Below, one piece after another: positions 1-13,000 of a stretch of 64,000 bases of DNA. Origin of the DNA: Trichostrongylus colubriformis (taxonomy: Eukaryota > Nematoda > Chromadorea > Rhabditida > Trichostrongylidae); assembly GCA_963978905.1 (NCBI GenBank), contig OZ022261.1, positions 13,675,475-13,739,474 on the forward strand, given 5' to 3'. The first letter of the stretch is position 1; every line of letters begins with the position of its first letter. The notes beneath the pieces are model-generated. The model made no database searches. It was not told the DNA's origin and saw only the letters and a list, made by a program, of their open reading frames with translations. The translations under genes and the position numbers were made by a program.

Positions 1-835
1 CCCGCGGGTCGCCCTGCGGACTTGCGGCCGGACGAGTTGCCAGCGACGGCGGGAAAGCGTTCGCGGCTGATTTTGCCTCTCCGCCAGTCTGCAGTCTATC
101 CCGGCTAGTGACGCAGAGGGATGCGAGAGAGAAGGGGGCTGTCGGGTCCCTATTTCTCGGACCTTCGCTGTTTTGTCTCTTTCATTCTTTACTGTTACAT
201 TGCTAAGCACCTCTACTTTCATATTCCACAGTCTGTCACATTTACCCCTTCTGGTGTCGTTAAGCGTGGCAGGAGCGATAATTTGGTGGCTACGAAAGTC
301 TTAGTGATGCCAGCAAATGATGTAAAATGAAGCTAGCAGAAATAGCCAATATTCGGTGACCGATTTTTCTTTCGCCCTTTTGCTTCACTTCGCAGACGTG
401 TTTTCATGCCCACTGCATCGCTGACGTATAGATGGGGGCCACGCTGGTTTGTGAACGTGGTACTTGATACAGTGATTGTAAGTGACGCCACCTAATAGAG
501 TCAGCGGACCAGCATAGGTCATTAAAGGCCACTGCATCTCTTTGTCTTTGCGCTGCTGAATTCGTGGAAAAGGTGTGATTTGCCCCAGTGCAAAGGTTTT
601 GCTTGAGCGACTGAGATACAAGTCGGTGAAGCAATTTTAGCTACCAGCGATGAAGTCACACGTCCTGTTACTCTTCTCACTGAGGACAATGGAAGCTCAG
701 TGCAATGGGAAATCAGAGAGAAACGAATTTGCTAGGTACTTTCCCAAAGCGGCATGGGACCAAACCCAACCTGCAGTAGTCCTATCATAAAGTACTGGAG
801 GTTTCGCCAGCGGTAAAGAACCTGGAGAACTTCAG
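1..835. other. No recognised gene; unassigned sequence
   Basis: Short frames occur on both strands but none has a recognisable motif, and no convincing splice-linked exons were seen. A stretch near 212-235 (ctaagcacctctactttcat) recurs almost exactly near 55370-55393, so part of this is a low-copy dispersed repeat. Confidence 0.4.
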
Positions 836-1264
836 AGGCACACCACGCGATATCCAGATTAGTAGCTTATTTTCTTGGGGCGAGTAGCTCTTTTGATGAT
901 AGCTCAGACTGCACCTTTGTTGCGGCTGCACGCTGCACCCTCACGGTGTTGTGCTTGCTTGACCACAACCAAGCCACGCCCACCCGGCCAAATCACTTCT
1001 GGCCCTAGACGCTCACGTGAAGAAGGAACCCACGATAAAGAAGGATAACATACTGAAATAGCCATTTCACGATGAAGCCTATTTCCACGGCTTAAATTCG
1101 TTTGTCTAAGGCCAGGTGTGATTTGGTTGGGTGGAGGTGGCTTGATAGTAACCAAGCAAGCACAACACCGTGAAGCAGCATAAAGGTGCAGCTTGAGCAA
1201 TTATTTGAGAACTTATTTGCCTCATGAAAGTAAGCTACTAATTTGATCGTCGCGTGGTGTCCCT
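836..1264. mobile_element. TTAA-family palindromic MITE, family A, copy 1
   Basis: The left end AGGCACACCACGCGAT and right end GTCGCGTGGTGTCCCT are inverted repeats, and the similarity continues inward past the sites where gtagct/agctac mirror each other. Copies at 19509-19972 and 58219-58674 share the ends and the interior segment with a gttgtgcttgcttga-type block. Flanks are degenerate here (tcag/tcaa) compared with the clean TTAA duplication of the second copy. No transposase frame is present, so it is non-autonomous. A piggyBac-like mobiliser is inferred from the TTAA target only. Confidence 0.8.
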
Positions 1265-3872
1265 TCAAATCTTTACGAGGGGTTTATGAGGGTAAACAGA
1301 AATAAGAAAGCAAACGATTTCTGGAGGAAAGTCTGTGGCGCACTTGCGTTGGGAGATGCTCCTCAGGTTCTTTGTCGTGGTCCTGCCGCGATGGGTCGTG
1401 GTGTAGCCGGATGAGTAACCGGGTCGGTGGAGCCACGTTCATGATTTTAGGCCGCGTTCATTCATTGCGTTGCCTGCGGCAGGGCGTGGCTGCATATCTC
1501 TACATCTCTGCAAGTGCCACCTTGTCTCGTTGCCTGCGTCGTCTCTGCACTTACCCGTCCAGCTTGCCCCGCTGCCTGTTAATGCTGCCGTGTCCTGCCG
1601 GCGCAAAGTATGAACGCGACGTTATTTCCGTTGACCCATCGCTTTCAGTGATGCAGAGGGCGCGAAAACCTGCCCTTGATAAGGATTTGTGGTAGGGAAG
1701 GGAATTATTTCATTTTTTAGCGTTTCGGCTCCACAATCAACCACAACTACCGCCATAGGTGCATAAATGGTATAAGTAAGGCGATAAGGTGTAAATAAGG
1801 CTTTCATCTGGTATGATTTTTGGTCCCATAGGCCCTCCATGTGCGGAGTGGCGCTATGACCTGCCAAGGGAATAGTCGGAGCACGAATACAAAGAAGGAA
1901 GATTTATCAAGCAGATCCACCCAATTATTATAATTATTATTATTTATTATTATCATTATTACACTGAAATGAGCTTGGAAGATGATGCCGCAAGCAGCTC
2001 TTTGAATCCTTACCCATAAAAGTAAGCCCACACGAGGGAGAAATGAACCACTTCGCAGTTAGGGCGTTGGACGTACTACCGAATAAATGCCCAATAAAGG
2101 AATAAATTAGCTAATTATATGGTATAAAGGAAGGGCCGTGAAGTTAGACGACGATTGGTACACCATTTGCAGATCGAATGGATCCACTTCGTGATTTCAG
2201 AAGCGGAGTACGTTCGGAGATCGAATGACGCGTGTTTGCCTAAACATGTGATTTTCCAGTAGTTTTTTCTTTCCGCTTTTTACTTTTTCTCTGAACGGAT
2301 ATAATTATACGACATGGCAACATCTTCCATGAAGACATTGACATAAATGACAAGGACAGACTCATGGCGCGTGTTACATAAGAGTGAATGTCAAGAGAGT
2401 GTCGCGGCAAACTGCTCCTGGGTGAATCACAACATTCTTTCGTGTCCGAACTTTGATGAACGGTGGATTACCCCTAGTTCTCGAACTCATGCGTATCGTT
2501 TGATTCAGCCAACTCGCAAGTAGAAACGCGAAGTCGCGATTACGCCCATTAGAGTGGCGACCGGATGATCCTCTTAAGCACCTCTATCAGAACACCACCT
2601 CAATTATTCGGTATCGGAGTGAGAACAGCATTCTGTGAATTGTTCGACGAAGAAATTCCTAAGTGATGATACCTCTCAGCAATGACTTTCTTCTATCTCT
2701 CCCATCCCACTCCGCCTTCTAAAATGGTGGTCAAGCTCGAACTTTTCAAAAAGTAGTACCCCACCAGCTATGTGCGAGTATAAAGGCGATTCCGAATCTG
2801 TCTCTTATTCCCTGTATGCCATAGCGTCTTCTATCCACCGTGGATGCCGCAAAAGCGGGTGTGTGCACTTATGACGGAACGTCGCACTCGCGGCGCCATC
2901 AGCACGACTTGCCGAATCGATTGCCCTTGGGAGCCCAGCAGAGCGTGGCTGCGTCAGCTCTGCACTTCCACCCATGCCACCCTGCCTCCTCCACCCATGC
3001 CACACTGCCTCGCTTGAAGGCCATCATGCCCTGCTACCGACACTCGCACCCGCCGAGCTGCTCGCCGCGGGCGGCCCCGCGATTTTCCACTAAGTGCACA
3101 CACCCCTCGAAAGCGTGAAGTTGTCAAAGGGCGGAGTGTCCAAAAAACGCAAACGATCTCCTCATTACAGCTGTAAGCCAATGAGCAGTCATGCATCTGG
3201 TTGCATCACATGGCAGTGACTCCCTACCCCTGCACATTTTTTGCCCATTATGAACTTTATCAAATCACCTACCCGAGAACGAACTTCCTCTTCAAAATTG
3301 TGCACAATTTCATAGACTGGGCGTATTTTTGTTTCCGGCAGATTCCTGCAATTTTTACTTTATAGCTTCGAAGGAATTCTGTACCGACAGGGTGTGACTA
3401 ATGAATGGATGTGTAGCGACACTACAAAGAGGCTTGCGGGGCCTAACTGAGACACAAGTCAATAGTACGACAGAATATCTCAGACAAATGTGGTAGAACT
3501 ATTGGATGAATTACTCACAAATGCTTGAAATTTCTTCTTCTCCTTCCCCCTCGCTGCTATACTGGATGTAATGATGTAAGGTATTTTAGTGGGCCTGGTA
3601 ACTATGCTTCCCAAAACAGTGCTGATTGGTCCGCTCATTGCTGACCCAATCATGGCCAAGCGAGTTCGAGCCGGGTAATGAGATCGAAAAAGGCAAGCTT
3701 GTTAACGTGATAGCTCGCTAGCTTCATATAGTTCATTGTATTAATATTCTGGAATAGTCTTTGATGTGACTTATCACTGCTGCGGAAAACGAACAGGTCA
3801 TAGCAAACACCAAAAGTTGTTTTCGTAAGGCTTTGGAAATACATATTTCTGGAGAGAAAGAGATCTTTGAGC
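1265..3872. other. Unassigned; (ATT)n tract near 1920-1962
   Basis: Nothing recognisable as a gene was found over 2.6 kb. There is an ATT-rich microsatellite at about 1920-1962. The 2820-3110 stretch is GC-rich and open in several frames, but no frame shows family motifs. It lies downstream (3' side) of the minus-strand sugar-porter gene and may hold that gene's 3' UTR. Confidence 0.4.
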
Positions 3873-4010
3873 TCACTTGATAAGATAACCAACGAGAAAG
3901 GGTTGACATATAAGCATGGGAATGTAGATAGCTGGTGCAAAGAGCGCATTCACCACTGGGAACGCCGTCATGGTTGGTAAGGTAGACACCAATGGAACGA
4001 ACAACAACAC
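3873..4010 (-). CDS. MFS sugar porter exon: TM11-TM12 and stop
   Basis: After a ttattcag acceptor, phase 0, it encodes VLLFVPLVSTLPTMTAFP and then APAIYIPMLICQPFLVGYL, two helices with a short turn. Read straight through it stops at TGA (3875-3873) after Ile-Lys. A gtgagc at 3876 could be a donor instead, but the first downstream acceptor (ctctccag, 3849) would make a 28-base intron, shorter than known nematode introns. The cytoplasmic PETKGR tail is therefore not identified. Confidence 0.7.
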   Translation of the reverse strand: MLLFVPLVSTLPTMTAFPVVNALFAPAIYIPMLICQPFLVGYLIK

Positions 4011-7000
4011 CTGAATAAGGACTTTATGTGAAGTTGTGAGAATCCATAAGAAATTTCCGTGTTAAGGTCTTGCCTGAGCAACTGCAACACGAGCAGCTGG
4101 TGGGACAAGTTCGGCTATCAACAATGAAGCCACGGCTCCTGCTCCTGTACAGCTGATTAAGTCAGACGCAAATTCGTTGACTGTCGCTGGAATAACAATA
4201 GTGCTCATATGAATATCGGTGGACAGTCCTTGCAAGGCCGCGTTCATACACTGAACACCGACGCCGACACGGGCGGCGATGGCGGCAAAACCATGTGCCC
4301 GCCGCCGACCACGGCGGCACTTCGCCCGTTTGTGAAACGCTCAACTCAACCACACTACAGTATGATGATCGTGACGAGGGCCCACAAATTCGGATCCGAA
4401 GTTCGTATTACTTGGCACTATGCCAAAATTCGAATCCGAATTCGTGCCGAATTCGTGGGCTCTCGCCACGATCATCATGCATGATTTAGCACTAAGCCAA
4501 GATGTTAGTTGCCACAGCGATGAAAATAACAAACTTACATCAAAAAGACTGGATTTCATAGAACTATTACAAAAGACGAGAAAGTTCAAAAAGGGAAAAG
4601 GAAAGGAGTCGTAAGAGTGAATTCCCATCAAGTGAAATGCAGTTGAGTCACAAGTACATATATTTACATATAGCGCACGTAGCAGCCACACGACTGCCTT
4701 GCAGAATACGAAGATTCTCGGTGTGTTTTGCTGGATCAAGCAGTTCCTACATTTCGGCATATGAGGCCACATTTCGGAGGTACAGTCGTAAAGGGTTGCA
4801 ATAAATAAGCAGTGGTTGGGTAGGTGAGAGTGTGTCATTTCACAAGCACCCTACATATTTCAAGAAACTACGAGAAAAATCTGTTCAAAGCAGGAAAGGT
4901 AATGTAACGTTCCGTGGCAGTGAAGCGTCAACGGGGTTGACCAAATCAGCACGCTCAATATATAGATAGTTTCGGCAAGGTGAAACCCTCAATCAGTTGC
5001 GTAGCTTCGCACCCGCCCGCACACGTCCCTCAAAGGAATCGTCCACGGGAAAATGAGTTTCCATGTCACCCATATATTTATGTTGCATTTGCCCAATGTG
5101 GGCCGCACGCAAAGTTTCATGCGACAAATGTGAATCTGGCTAAGATACAGCGCCACAAAGTCTTGGCCGGGTGGGCGGGGCTTCCGAGTAAGTGCCCACT
5201 CCGTCGTCCGCCGAGGTCGGGGACTCGTAGGACAGCAAGTTACGTAATCAGTCCTACTCTCCATTCACAACCGCGGCGGACGAGAGACGGGGCTTCTGCT
5301 CTTCGGCCCCGCCCACCCGAACAAGAATGTGGGGAGCTGTATCTTAGCCGAATTCTCACTTTTTCACGTGAAACTTTGCATGCGACCCTTACTAGACAAT
5401 ACAGCATAAATATGTACGAGGGCAACAAAGAATGCCATTTTCTGTGGACGATTCCTTTGAGGCTCCGTTCATAGTTACTGCACAAAAAAGATAAATACGA
5501 TATAGCACAACGTGAGACTTACCCATAAGCATCGTAATCCATGAGGGGGATATAAAGAATACCAGCAGCCTAGCACTGAACATGATCAGGATTTTACAGA
5601 AACTGGAATGGGCATTTTAACAGTGTAGCCACCTTGAATTGGCAGTGGTACAAATGAAACTTCAGGCTTCACACCAAAACTGTTCTGAAATACTTACATG
5701 ATAGTGGCCGCAACAAAAACGACTGGTCTGCGTCCAAATCTGTCGATGGCAATTGTACTGAGAAAAGTCAATGGAGTCACAACCAAGGTGCTCAACCAAC
5801 TCAGCATAAGTGACTGAAATGAGAAAATCCTACTGACAAGTACACCCTGTGGTATATGAAGGGATCACTCGGTGTCAGGCTACGCGGTGTCGCTGTTCAT
5901 AAGTGGAGGGATTAGACTGCGCCTCGTAAGGAGAGGACATGATGTGTTGGAACTACGGGAGCCGTATGTAGTTGGGTCCTGAAACGTGAAAGCCTAAAAT
6001 GAGGCGCATAAGGGTAATCGCTCTAACGATAAGTCCCAAGGGGTGGCGTGCAAGTGTTTTGACCAGTTTTCCAAGAGGTCAGGCAGGTCACCACGTTGGG
6101 GCGGTTAACCCACTATGGTATTGGCGAAATTAACCAAAGCTTTTTATGTATTGTGGAGTGTCACAGTAACTAGCTTCCACCTCTTCTACAGATCTTATCT
6201 GCTCCCTCTTGGAAATCTGCTTCCATACTGGACTAAGCGCCACGCCATATTTGTGACCTGACCTCTTGAAACACTGGCCAGAACACTTGCACGCCACCAC
6301 GCCGCACTCTGCCTTACGAAAACTTGTCCTAACGACACACCCAAGGCAATGGTCTTCTACAAATAACAACTGGTTGTGAGAGGTACTTCCATGCATCAAG
6401 CGCTGTACTTGAGCAGGGTGTGCGAAGGATGCGCGCGAATGGCAAGCGACTTTAATCTTCCTATAGCGGACGAACTTCGCACTCCTAGTGAACCTTATCA
6501 GCAAATAATACAACGCGGTTCCTTGGGTGAAATTTAGCTCAGGCTTGCACCAGTGCTTACGGTCGAACAAGTGCAGTATCACACCGTCACAGCATTTGGA
6601 AGGATTGATCTCCATACCTGCTCGACTGTAAGTCCTACAGATGTGTGAATAACAACTGAATACATTCTTTCTAGCGGTATTGGAGAGGCACTGATGAACA
6701 TCAATTGCAAAACCATAATGACTTTCATCGCCTGAAATCTGTAGAAAAAGCACATTAGTTAGTACACATCATTACGTTTTCCTCAAATGTTGTATTCCTT
6801 TTGGGTGAGGGTAAGGATTTTTGAAATTGATTTCACGATAATTTAGAGGAAAACCGGTCATCGCTCTCAGTAGTGGAAACAGAAGACCAACGAGGCTAAG
6901 AAGTAAGGAAAAAGGTAAGTAATACCGTTTGAAACGCTTGAGTTTGGGCTTCGTTGTTATTTTCCATTCTCGTTACTACGAGTTCATGAAGGCGTTTAAC

Positions 7001-10000
7001 GAGAGAACCAACTAAAGTAGACCTAGCAGGGAAGGTCCATCAGCTCATGATGAGATGTGAAAACGGGTATTTCAATCTTATTGGGGCCCATACATGAAAC
7101 AGAAATACCGGTATCAAATCTAGCTAAACGGTTTTGAGAGTACCAGAAAATGGTAAACGGTGCGATCTCTCAGAAGACAAATTTTTGTTGTTAGGGTGCT
7201 GAGTTATGGGCAAAAGCTATGTGATCGAAAAAAAAATTTTGTGCATTTTTCCAATTTCCGTTCCTGTGTGTTCATATATGGCGACTGCACATGCGAACTG
7301 CGTGCAAAATTCACTTTTACTTTGCCAGAGTATACCCATTTCCGTTTCTTTGTTGCGTATTTGATGATTGATCTGTTTGTGCTACAGAGCGTCCGTTCCT
7401 CCCGGTTCCTTTAATAGCCTATTCTAACAATGAGAGTACGTGGTTCGAAAAAATGACAAAGTACACAGAATACAGCTATATGTGCCCCTGATAAGTTCGA
7501 TGATACGTTTTTTACCACCATCAGTAGGAGCAAATTGGTCGATTGTCACTGGTCGATTGTCGTATATGGAAATATAGCCATAGTCGAGAAATAGAGCCAT
7601 AGTTGAGTTGAGAGAGGAATGACCAAGAGAAGGATCTCCTTTTCCTTTTCGGCGCGGACGTGTTTGCGCGTCCTCTGCATCACTGGATGTGTGTGTGTGG
7701 CAACAGGCTACCGAAGCCGCGGCTACATGGTTATTTCTTTGCGCATCGTGTGCGCACTCCTCCAAGGCTACGATAAGCGTCAAGGTAGCTCAATATGGCT
7801 CTGCCGCGAACCCTCTAATGCCGAGCACTTATCTAGAGAGATAATGTGTTCCCATCTCCTCTAATGCCAAGCACTTATCTAGGAAGATGATGTGTTTCCA
7901 CTTCCTGAATACGCGAACTGCCCTTCGTGCTGCCTTCAAGGCTACTCAGATTTTCGATGTCGTGGCACCGCGACCGCCTGTGCCTGCGATTGCTCTCCAT
8001 ATGACCGATCCGTGTGGCCTTGAAGACACCACGAGGGGTAAGGTATTTAGGAAGTGGGAAAACGCCTCACAGACACGGACATCTTGAGAACGCTAAAGTG
8101 AGATGCTCATGGTGATCTCGATTCATCGTATTTCATCGCTGTTTCGGAATCAGATCATGAGACATTGGCAAAGATTGTAACCTAGAGTTCCCAGCTCAAT
8201 TCGATCGATAATTTGCTGTAACGTACCTCTTTTATTGCTTCATCGTGCCATGCTTCCTTAATAGTTAAACTTTTGGTGGAGGTAAGCTGTGTTTCGAGAC
8301 ATAATGACGTCATCACTTTGTCTATAAGAAGGTGCCAGTGCTTATGATTCTACCGACTGGTGAAGTTTTTCTCACCAGGATCTTCTTCAGTTCCATGATA
8401 GAAACGCAATGCTTCTGCTGCACGAACTTTCTCACCATTTCGGACGAGCCACTTTGGTGAGTCCGGAATGCTCACGGTGAAGACGTACATCAGTAGACAC
8501 CTCAAACAGTAATTACTGTGTATATAATATTTTTGAAAAATAAAGTAGTTCAAAAAATAAGTAATTTAAAAGCATCGAAATACAGAACGTAAAACCTACA
8601 AAACAAGTGCTATCCCTGGTACGATTGGCCAATTGGAGTTAGACCCGAGTACTGTGGGCAGACACATCCAGTACCTTAAATGACCCGGAAGCATTGAAAG
8701 AGTTCATATGCTCGTCAGAGTCTCAATATACCCATTATATATGTGTTTCGATGTTGCTCTGGTGCGCTGTACCTTACAAAGGAGATACGGTAGGTCGAAG
8801 TGGCCTTCTGAAATGAGTGCTAGCATAGCAGTGATAGAGTTTCGGATGCCATTTCAGTCTATGTTCCATACCTGCTGTGTGTCTCTAGGAGCAGAGTTAC
8901 AAGTGTTTTAAGAGGAACAAATCACCTTAGGTATGATAGGCAGGCATAGCGAAAACGTGCCTCAATAGTTAATTGGTTAGTTGCATGGACTCTCAAGAGG
9001 GAGAGGTCACCAGTTCTAGTAGTAGATCTATTCTCGAAAAGGGGTTTCTCAGAAACATGTCAGTTTTCAAGGTTCACAATAGGTAGTTCCAGTTCTCCCT
9101 TTATTGCCTTTGACGGATAAATTTTTCATTGCAAATCCATCACTCGTCAATCTACCAATTATCGGTCTACGAAAGACAATGTACAATGGCTTCATGAAAG
9201 ATTCTAAAGAGGGAACGTTGATAACGACATCATGGACCCATTGTTCAAGTGCGGCGAGGAAGATTGTTCCTGACTCAACGTCGAGCACTGATCCCATTCT
9301 GATGAGGTCGAAGAGGAGATTTTCGGTAAACATTCCGATTTGGCTAGTAACTTGCATCTGCGGGTATTTCGACCCATAGAGCATGAGTACGACATTCACT
9401 TTGCGCGAAACACCATGGCGCCTGCGCCACAGGCGCCACATCCACAAAGTGGTGGATCACCAAAGTTGCTCAAAACTTGCTTAGAAGGGTGGGTCGACCT
9501 TTTGGAAAAGTATACCACACCCTCTCTACACGAAACCACCTGGCGCCGCGCTACAGGGATCTGAAGATTCGGGCGTCAGACGCTTATACGTCATTTCAGT
9601 GCTATATTCGTTTTCTATGGGTGGAATTACCATCGGGTTCAAGTTTCGAGTTGAATCCCCCTCGAGACTAAGTTTAGATACGAATCGCAATGTTACTCGA
9701 AAATTCCTCTTCCACTCCATTAAGGTTCGAGCTGTAGGGCTGCTGGAAGTAGATAATGCCTACAATTGAATATCAGATATCTGGTAAGATGTTATCCATT
9801 CGATCTTCGCTCTACAGAAGACTTCATGATTTCCATCACATGGCTCCAGATTATCATATCTGTTGTAACGTAATATAAAACCATTAAAGAGGAACTGGAA
9901 TGCATAATTTGAAACACTGGAAAATTGACACATTCTTGAAAAACCGTTTCTCGAAAATAGATCAAGCACGCGAAAACATAAACCTCAGCTTGCAAAGTTT

Positions 10001-13000
10001 GGAAAGCATTTCCGACAGTGCAATACCTCTACTATCTCATGGTTAATCGACACGAGAAAACGGAAACCCCATGATTTCTCCGTCTTTTTGCCATAACTTT
10101 TTTCAAAATTCTCCAGACAATTTCAAAAGGGTTCAGTAGAAAGCCCTAATTAACGCGTGTAGGAGCCTGTGGAACTTCCACTTTCTTATCTCCTTCGGTA
10201 CAATTTTCGAGATTTTGCAAAATTTGCCTCAAAGTACCACGGGCGATTCTCGTCGACGCAGCGCAGTCGTAAACCCTCCACTTCGACTGTGACTTTCAAA
10301 ACAAAAACTTTATAGCCAAAATTACCTTTGTATTCGAGAAGAGCATGAATGAACCCGTGATCATTTTGGTATCTCTCATGTTAGGATTTAGCAGCGGTGA
10401 ACTGAAAATTGTGTTTAAGAAGTTTGTTCAAGTTTGGAATGCGTCTAGTCTATAGCTCTGCATTCCAAGGGGAACACGATGCTACAAATGCATAAGGAAG
10501 TAGTGATGACATAGTCTGCCAATTTTCGAAGTGCTTCTTTGAGGTGAGTACCACGTTCGTTTTTGACTCCAACTATACAACCACAGACACTATCAAAAAT
10601 GTTGATCTCGTCAAAATCCAACTCCGACACCTTGTGACTGCCAGGACAGACACACCCTATGAAAGAGAAAGTCCCGTTAATGCTCCATGCGCTATGGATG
10701 CTCTTCAGATTTTGTTGTTCCAAAGTAAGAAAATGTGTGTTTGAAATGAAAATGAATGCTGTCGAATCGAAATTTCCTATCTCATTTCGAACAACGAACA
10801 TGCTGCAATCAATTGTTGTGCAGTGACCAACTGACTGTGTAAGTCTCGGTTTTTATGATCATCAGGTTGTTTCGACTAGATTCCCGTGCTAATTGACGGT
10901 CGACCTGGTCGACCCCTCGCTACCGATCTCATTGGTCCACCAAGTGTGGACCGGCGACGAACCATCTACGAATAGGTTTCACGGTATATTTTGTTTGAAT
11001 GCATACAAGTAAGCTACAACGAAAAGCTACTCTAGTTGTTATGAACGAGGCGCTTTTGAGTACCTCGATACTCCTTTTCACTCATGTTCATTTTCATCAA
11101 AAAGATATGTTGCGAGCATTAGGAAAAGGATGGAGCGCGTTGCGGAGCAAGGAGGAAGAAATATTGTCGAAGGTAGGTGAACTTTCAGGACAGAGCAAGC
11201 TTGTATTTAGTTCTAGAATCTTTTGATGATGCTTACGTATCCTTTCGGTTGATAGTGTTCTGTGAACCGGCAATTATTACGATGTTATTACTGTTTGTAT
11301 TTACGTACATTTCTAATGCCGTCAATATCGCTGTAAATAAAATAAATCTTATCTCCAATGTTTCATCTAACATGATCGAGTGCACAGTGATTCATTAAGA
11401 CGTGACCCGACATGTAACGAACCGATTAATGAGACAGCATCATCAGCAGCATCATCAGACAACAGTTCAACATTTGCAAATACAGCGTTGGTCGCTCTGT
11501 GCTGATTCGACCGGTTTCCAATAAACTCAGTCCCCAGGTCGCGAGTCGGGGGCTATAACACGCAGTTCTGGTGAAAATGAACATGAGGGAAAAGGAGTAT
11601 CGAGGTATGATACTTGAAAGTGCCTCGTTCATAACAACTAGAACAGCTCTTCGCTGGAGCACTCAAACCACCTTATGGAACTCCCACTTTTTTCATCTCG
11701 CTCGGCACAATTTTCGAGATTTTTGCAAAATTTGCCTCGAAGTACCACGGGCGATTCTCGTCGAAGCAGCGCAGTCGTTAAAACATACCGTGAAACCTAT
11801 TCGTAGATGGTTCGTGGCCGGTCCGCACGTGGCGGACCAATGAGATCGGTAGCGAGGGGTCGACTTAGGTAGACCGTCAATTAGCACGGGAATCGAGTCG
11901 AAACAATCCGATGACCATAAAAACCGAGACTTACACAATTAGTTGGCCACTGCACAACAATTGATTGCAGCATGTTCGCTGTTGGAAATGAGATAGGAAA
12001 TTTCGATTCCACAGCAATCATTTCCATTTGAAACACACATTTTCTCGCTTTCGAACAACAAAATCTGAAGAGCATCATAGCGCAAGGAGCACTGACGGGA
12101 CTTTCCCTTTCATAGAGTGTGTCTGTCCTGGCAGTCACAACGTGTCGGAGTTGGATTTTGACGAGATCATCATTTTTTATAGTGTCTGTGGTTGTATACT
12201 TGGAGTCAAAAACGAACGTGGTACTCACCTTAAAAAAGCATTTCGAAAATTAGCAGACCATGCCATCACTACTTCCTTATGCACTTGTGGCATCGTGTTC
12301 CCCTTGGAATGCAGAGCTATAGACGCATTCCAAACTTGAAAAACTTTCTTAAACACAATTTTCAGATCACCGCTGCTGAATCCTAATATGAGAGATACCA
12401 AAATGACCACGAGTTCATTCATGCTCTTCTCGAATACAAAGGTAATTTTGGCTGTAAAGTTTTGTTCTGAAAGTCCCAGTTGAAGTGGAGGGTTACGACT
12501 GCGCTGCGTCTACGAGAATCGCCCGTAGTATTTTGAGGCAAATTTTGCGAAAATCTCGGAAATTGTGCCGAGCGAGATAAGAAAAGTGGAAGTTCCACAA
12601 GCTCCTACATTCGCGTTAATCAGGGCTTTCTACTTAACTCTTTTCGATTCATTTGGAGAATTTTGGAGAAAGTTATGGCAAAAAGACAAGAAATCATGGG
12701 GTTTCCGTTTTGTCGATTGTGAATTAGTAGCGATATTGTAGGCAAAAGAACATCCGGGAGCTGGGAAAAACTCATCGGCGCACGCATGCGGCGCGTGCTG
12801 GGTGACGCCACAGCCATCGCGCGATGCGACGGTAGGCCATGGCCTGCGCTACTAAGGGGGTGTATGCCATCAGGAGAATAAATTCGCGTGCAGAAGAGAT
12901 TACACCTCGAATGAGACGTAGAGCACCGTCATCGCTGAAAGACCCATCCAACCATCCAATACGGCGCACGTAGCTCACACCATCGCGCCACACATCGAAC

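Larger units (their letters stand above)
10030..12720. repeat. Large diverged palindrome (arms about 1 kb, centre about 11.1-11.57 kb)
   Basis: The plus-strand sequence from about 10040 to 11060 reappears as reverse complement from about 12715 down to 11570, with roughly one difference per ten bases and small indels. Shared anchors are cggaaaccccatgatttct near the outer ends, gcgattctcgtcgac, aaaattgtgtttaagaa, and gttatgaacgaggc near the centre. Part of the arm (the gcgattctcgtcga block) also recurs in direct orientation at 11673-11780. Both arms carry the start of the same possible secreted-protein gene, pointing inward. Confidence 0.75.

Noticed and set aside
3650..3848. Possible final exon of the sugar porter encoding a C-terminal tail
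   Set aside because: It would need a 28-base intron, shorter than known nematode introns. The resemblance to the PETKGR region is weak.
4341..4838. 165-codon minus-strand frame
   Set aside because: It spans a small inverted-repeat element and lies in a sugar-porter intron. No motif.
4980..5474. 164-codon plus-strand frame
   Set aside because: It coincides with the family C MITE, with similar residues from both arms because of the palindrome.
6130..6753. 207-codon minus-strand open frame, the longest in the window
   Set aside because: It overlaps the TM7 exon of the sugar porter in another register. The exon frame has family motifs and splice sites in phase, while the long frame has none and extends into dispersed repeat sequence.
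9067..9447. 126-codon minus-strand frame with fairly protein-like composition
   Set aside because: Its start lies in a dispersed repeat, and there is no family match or splice partner. Kept only as a note.
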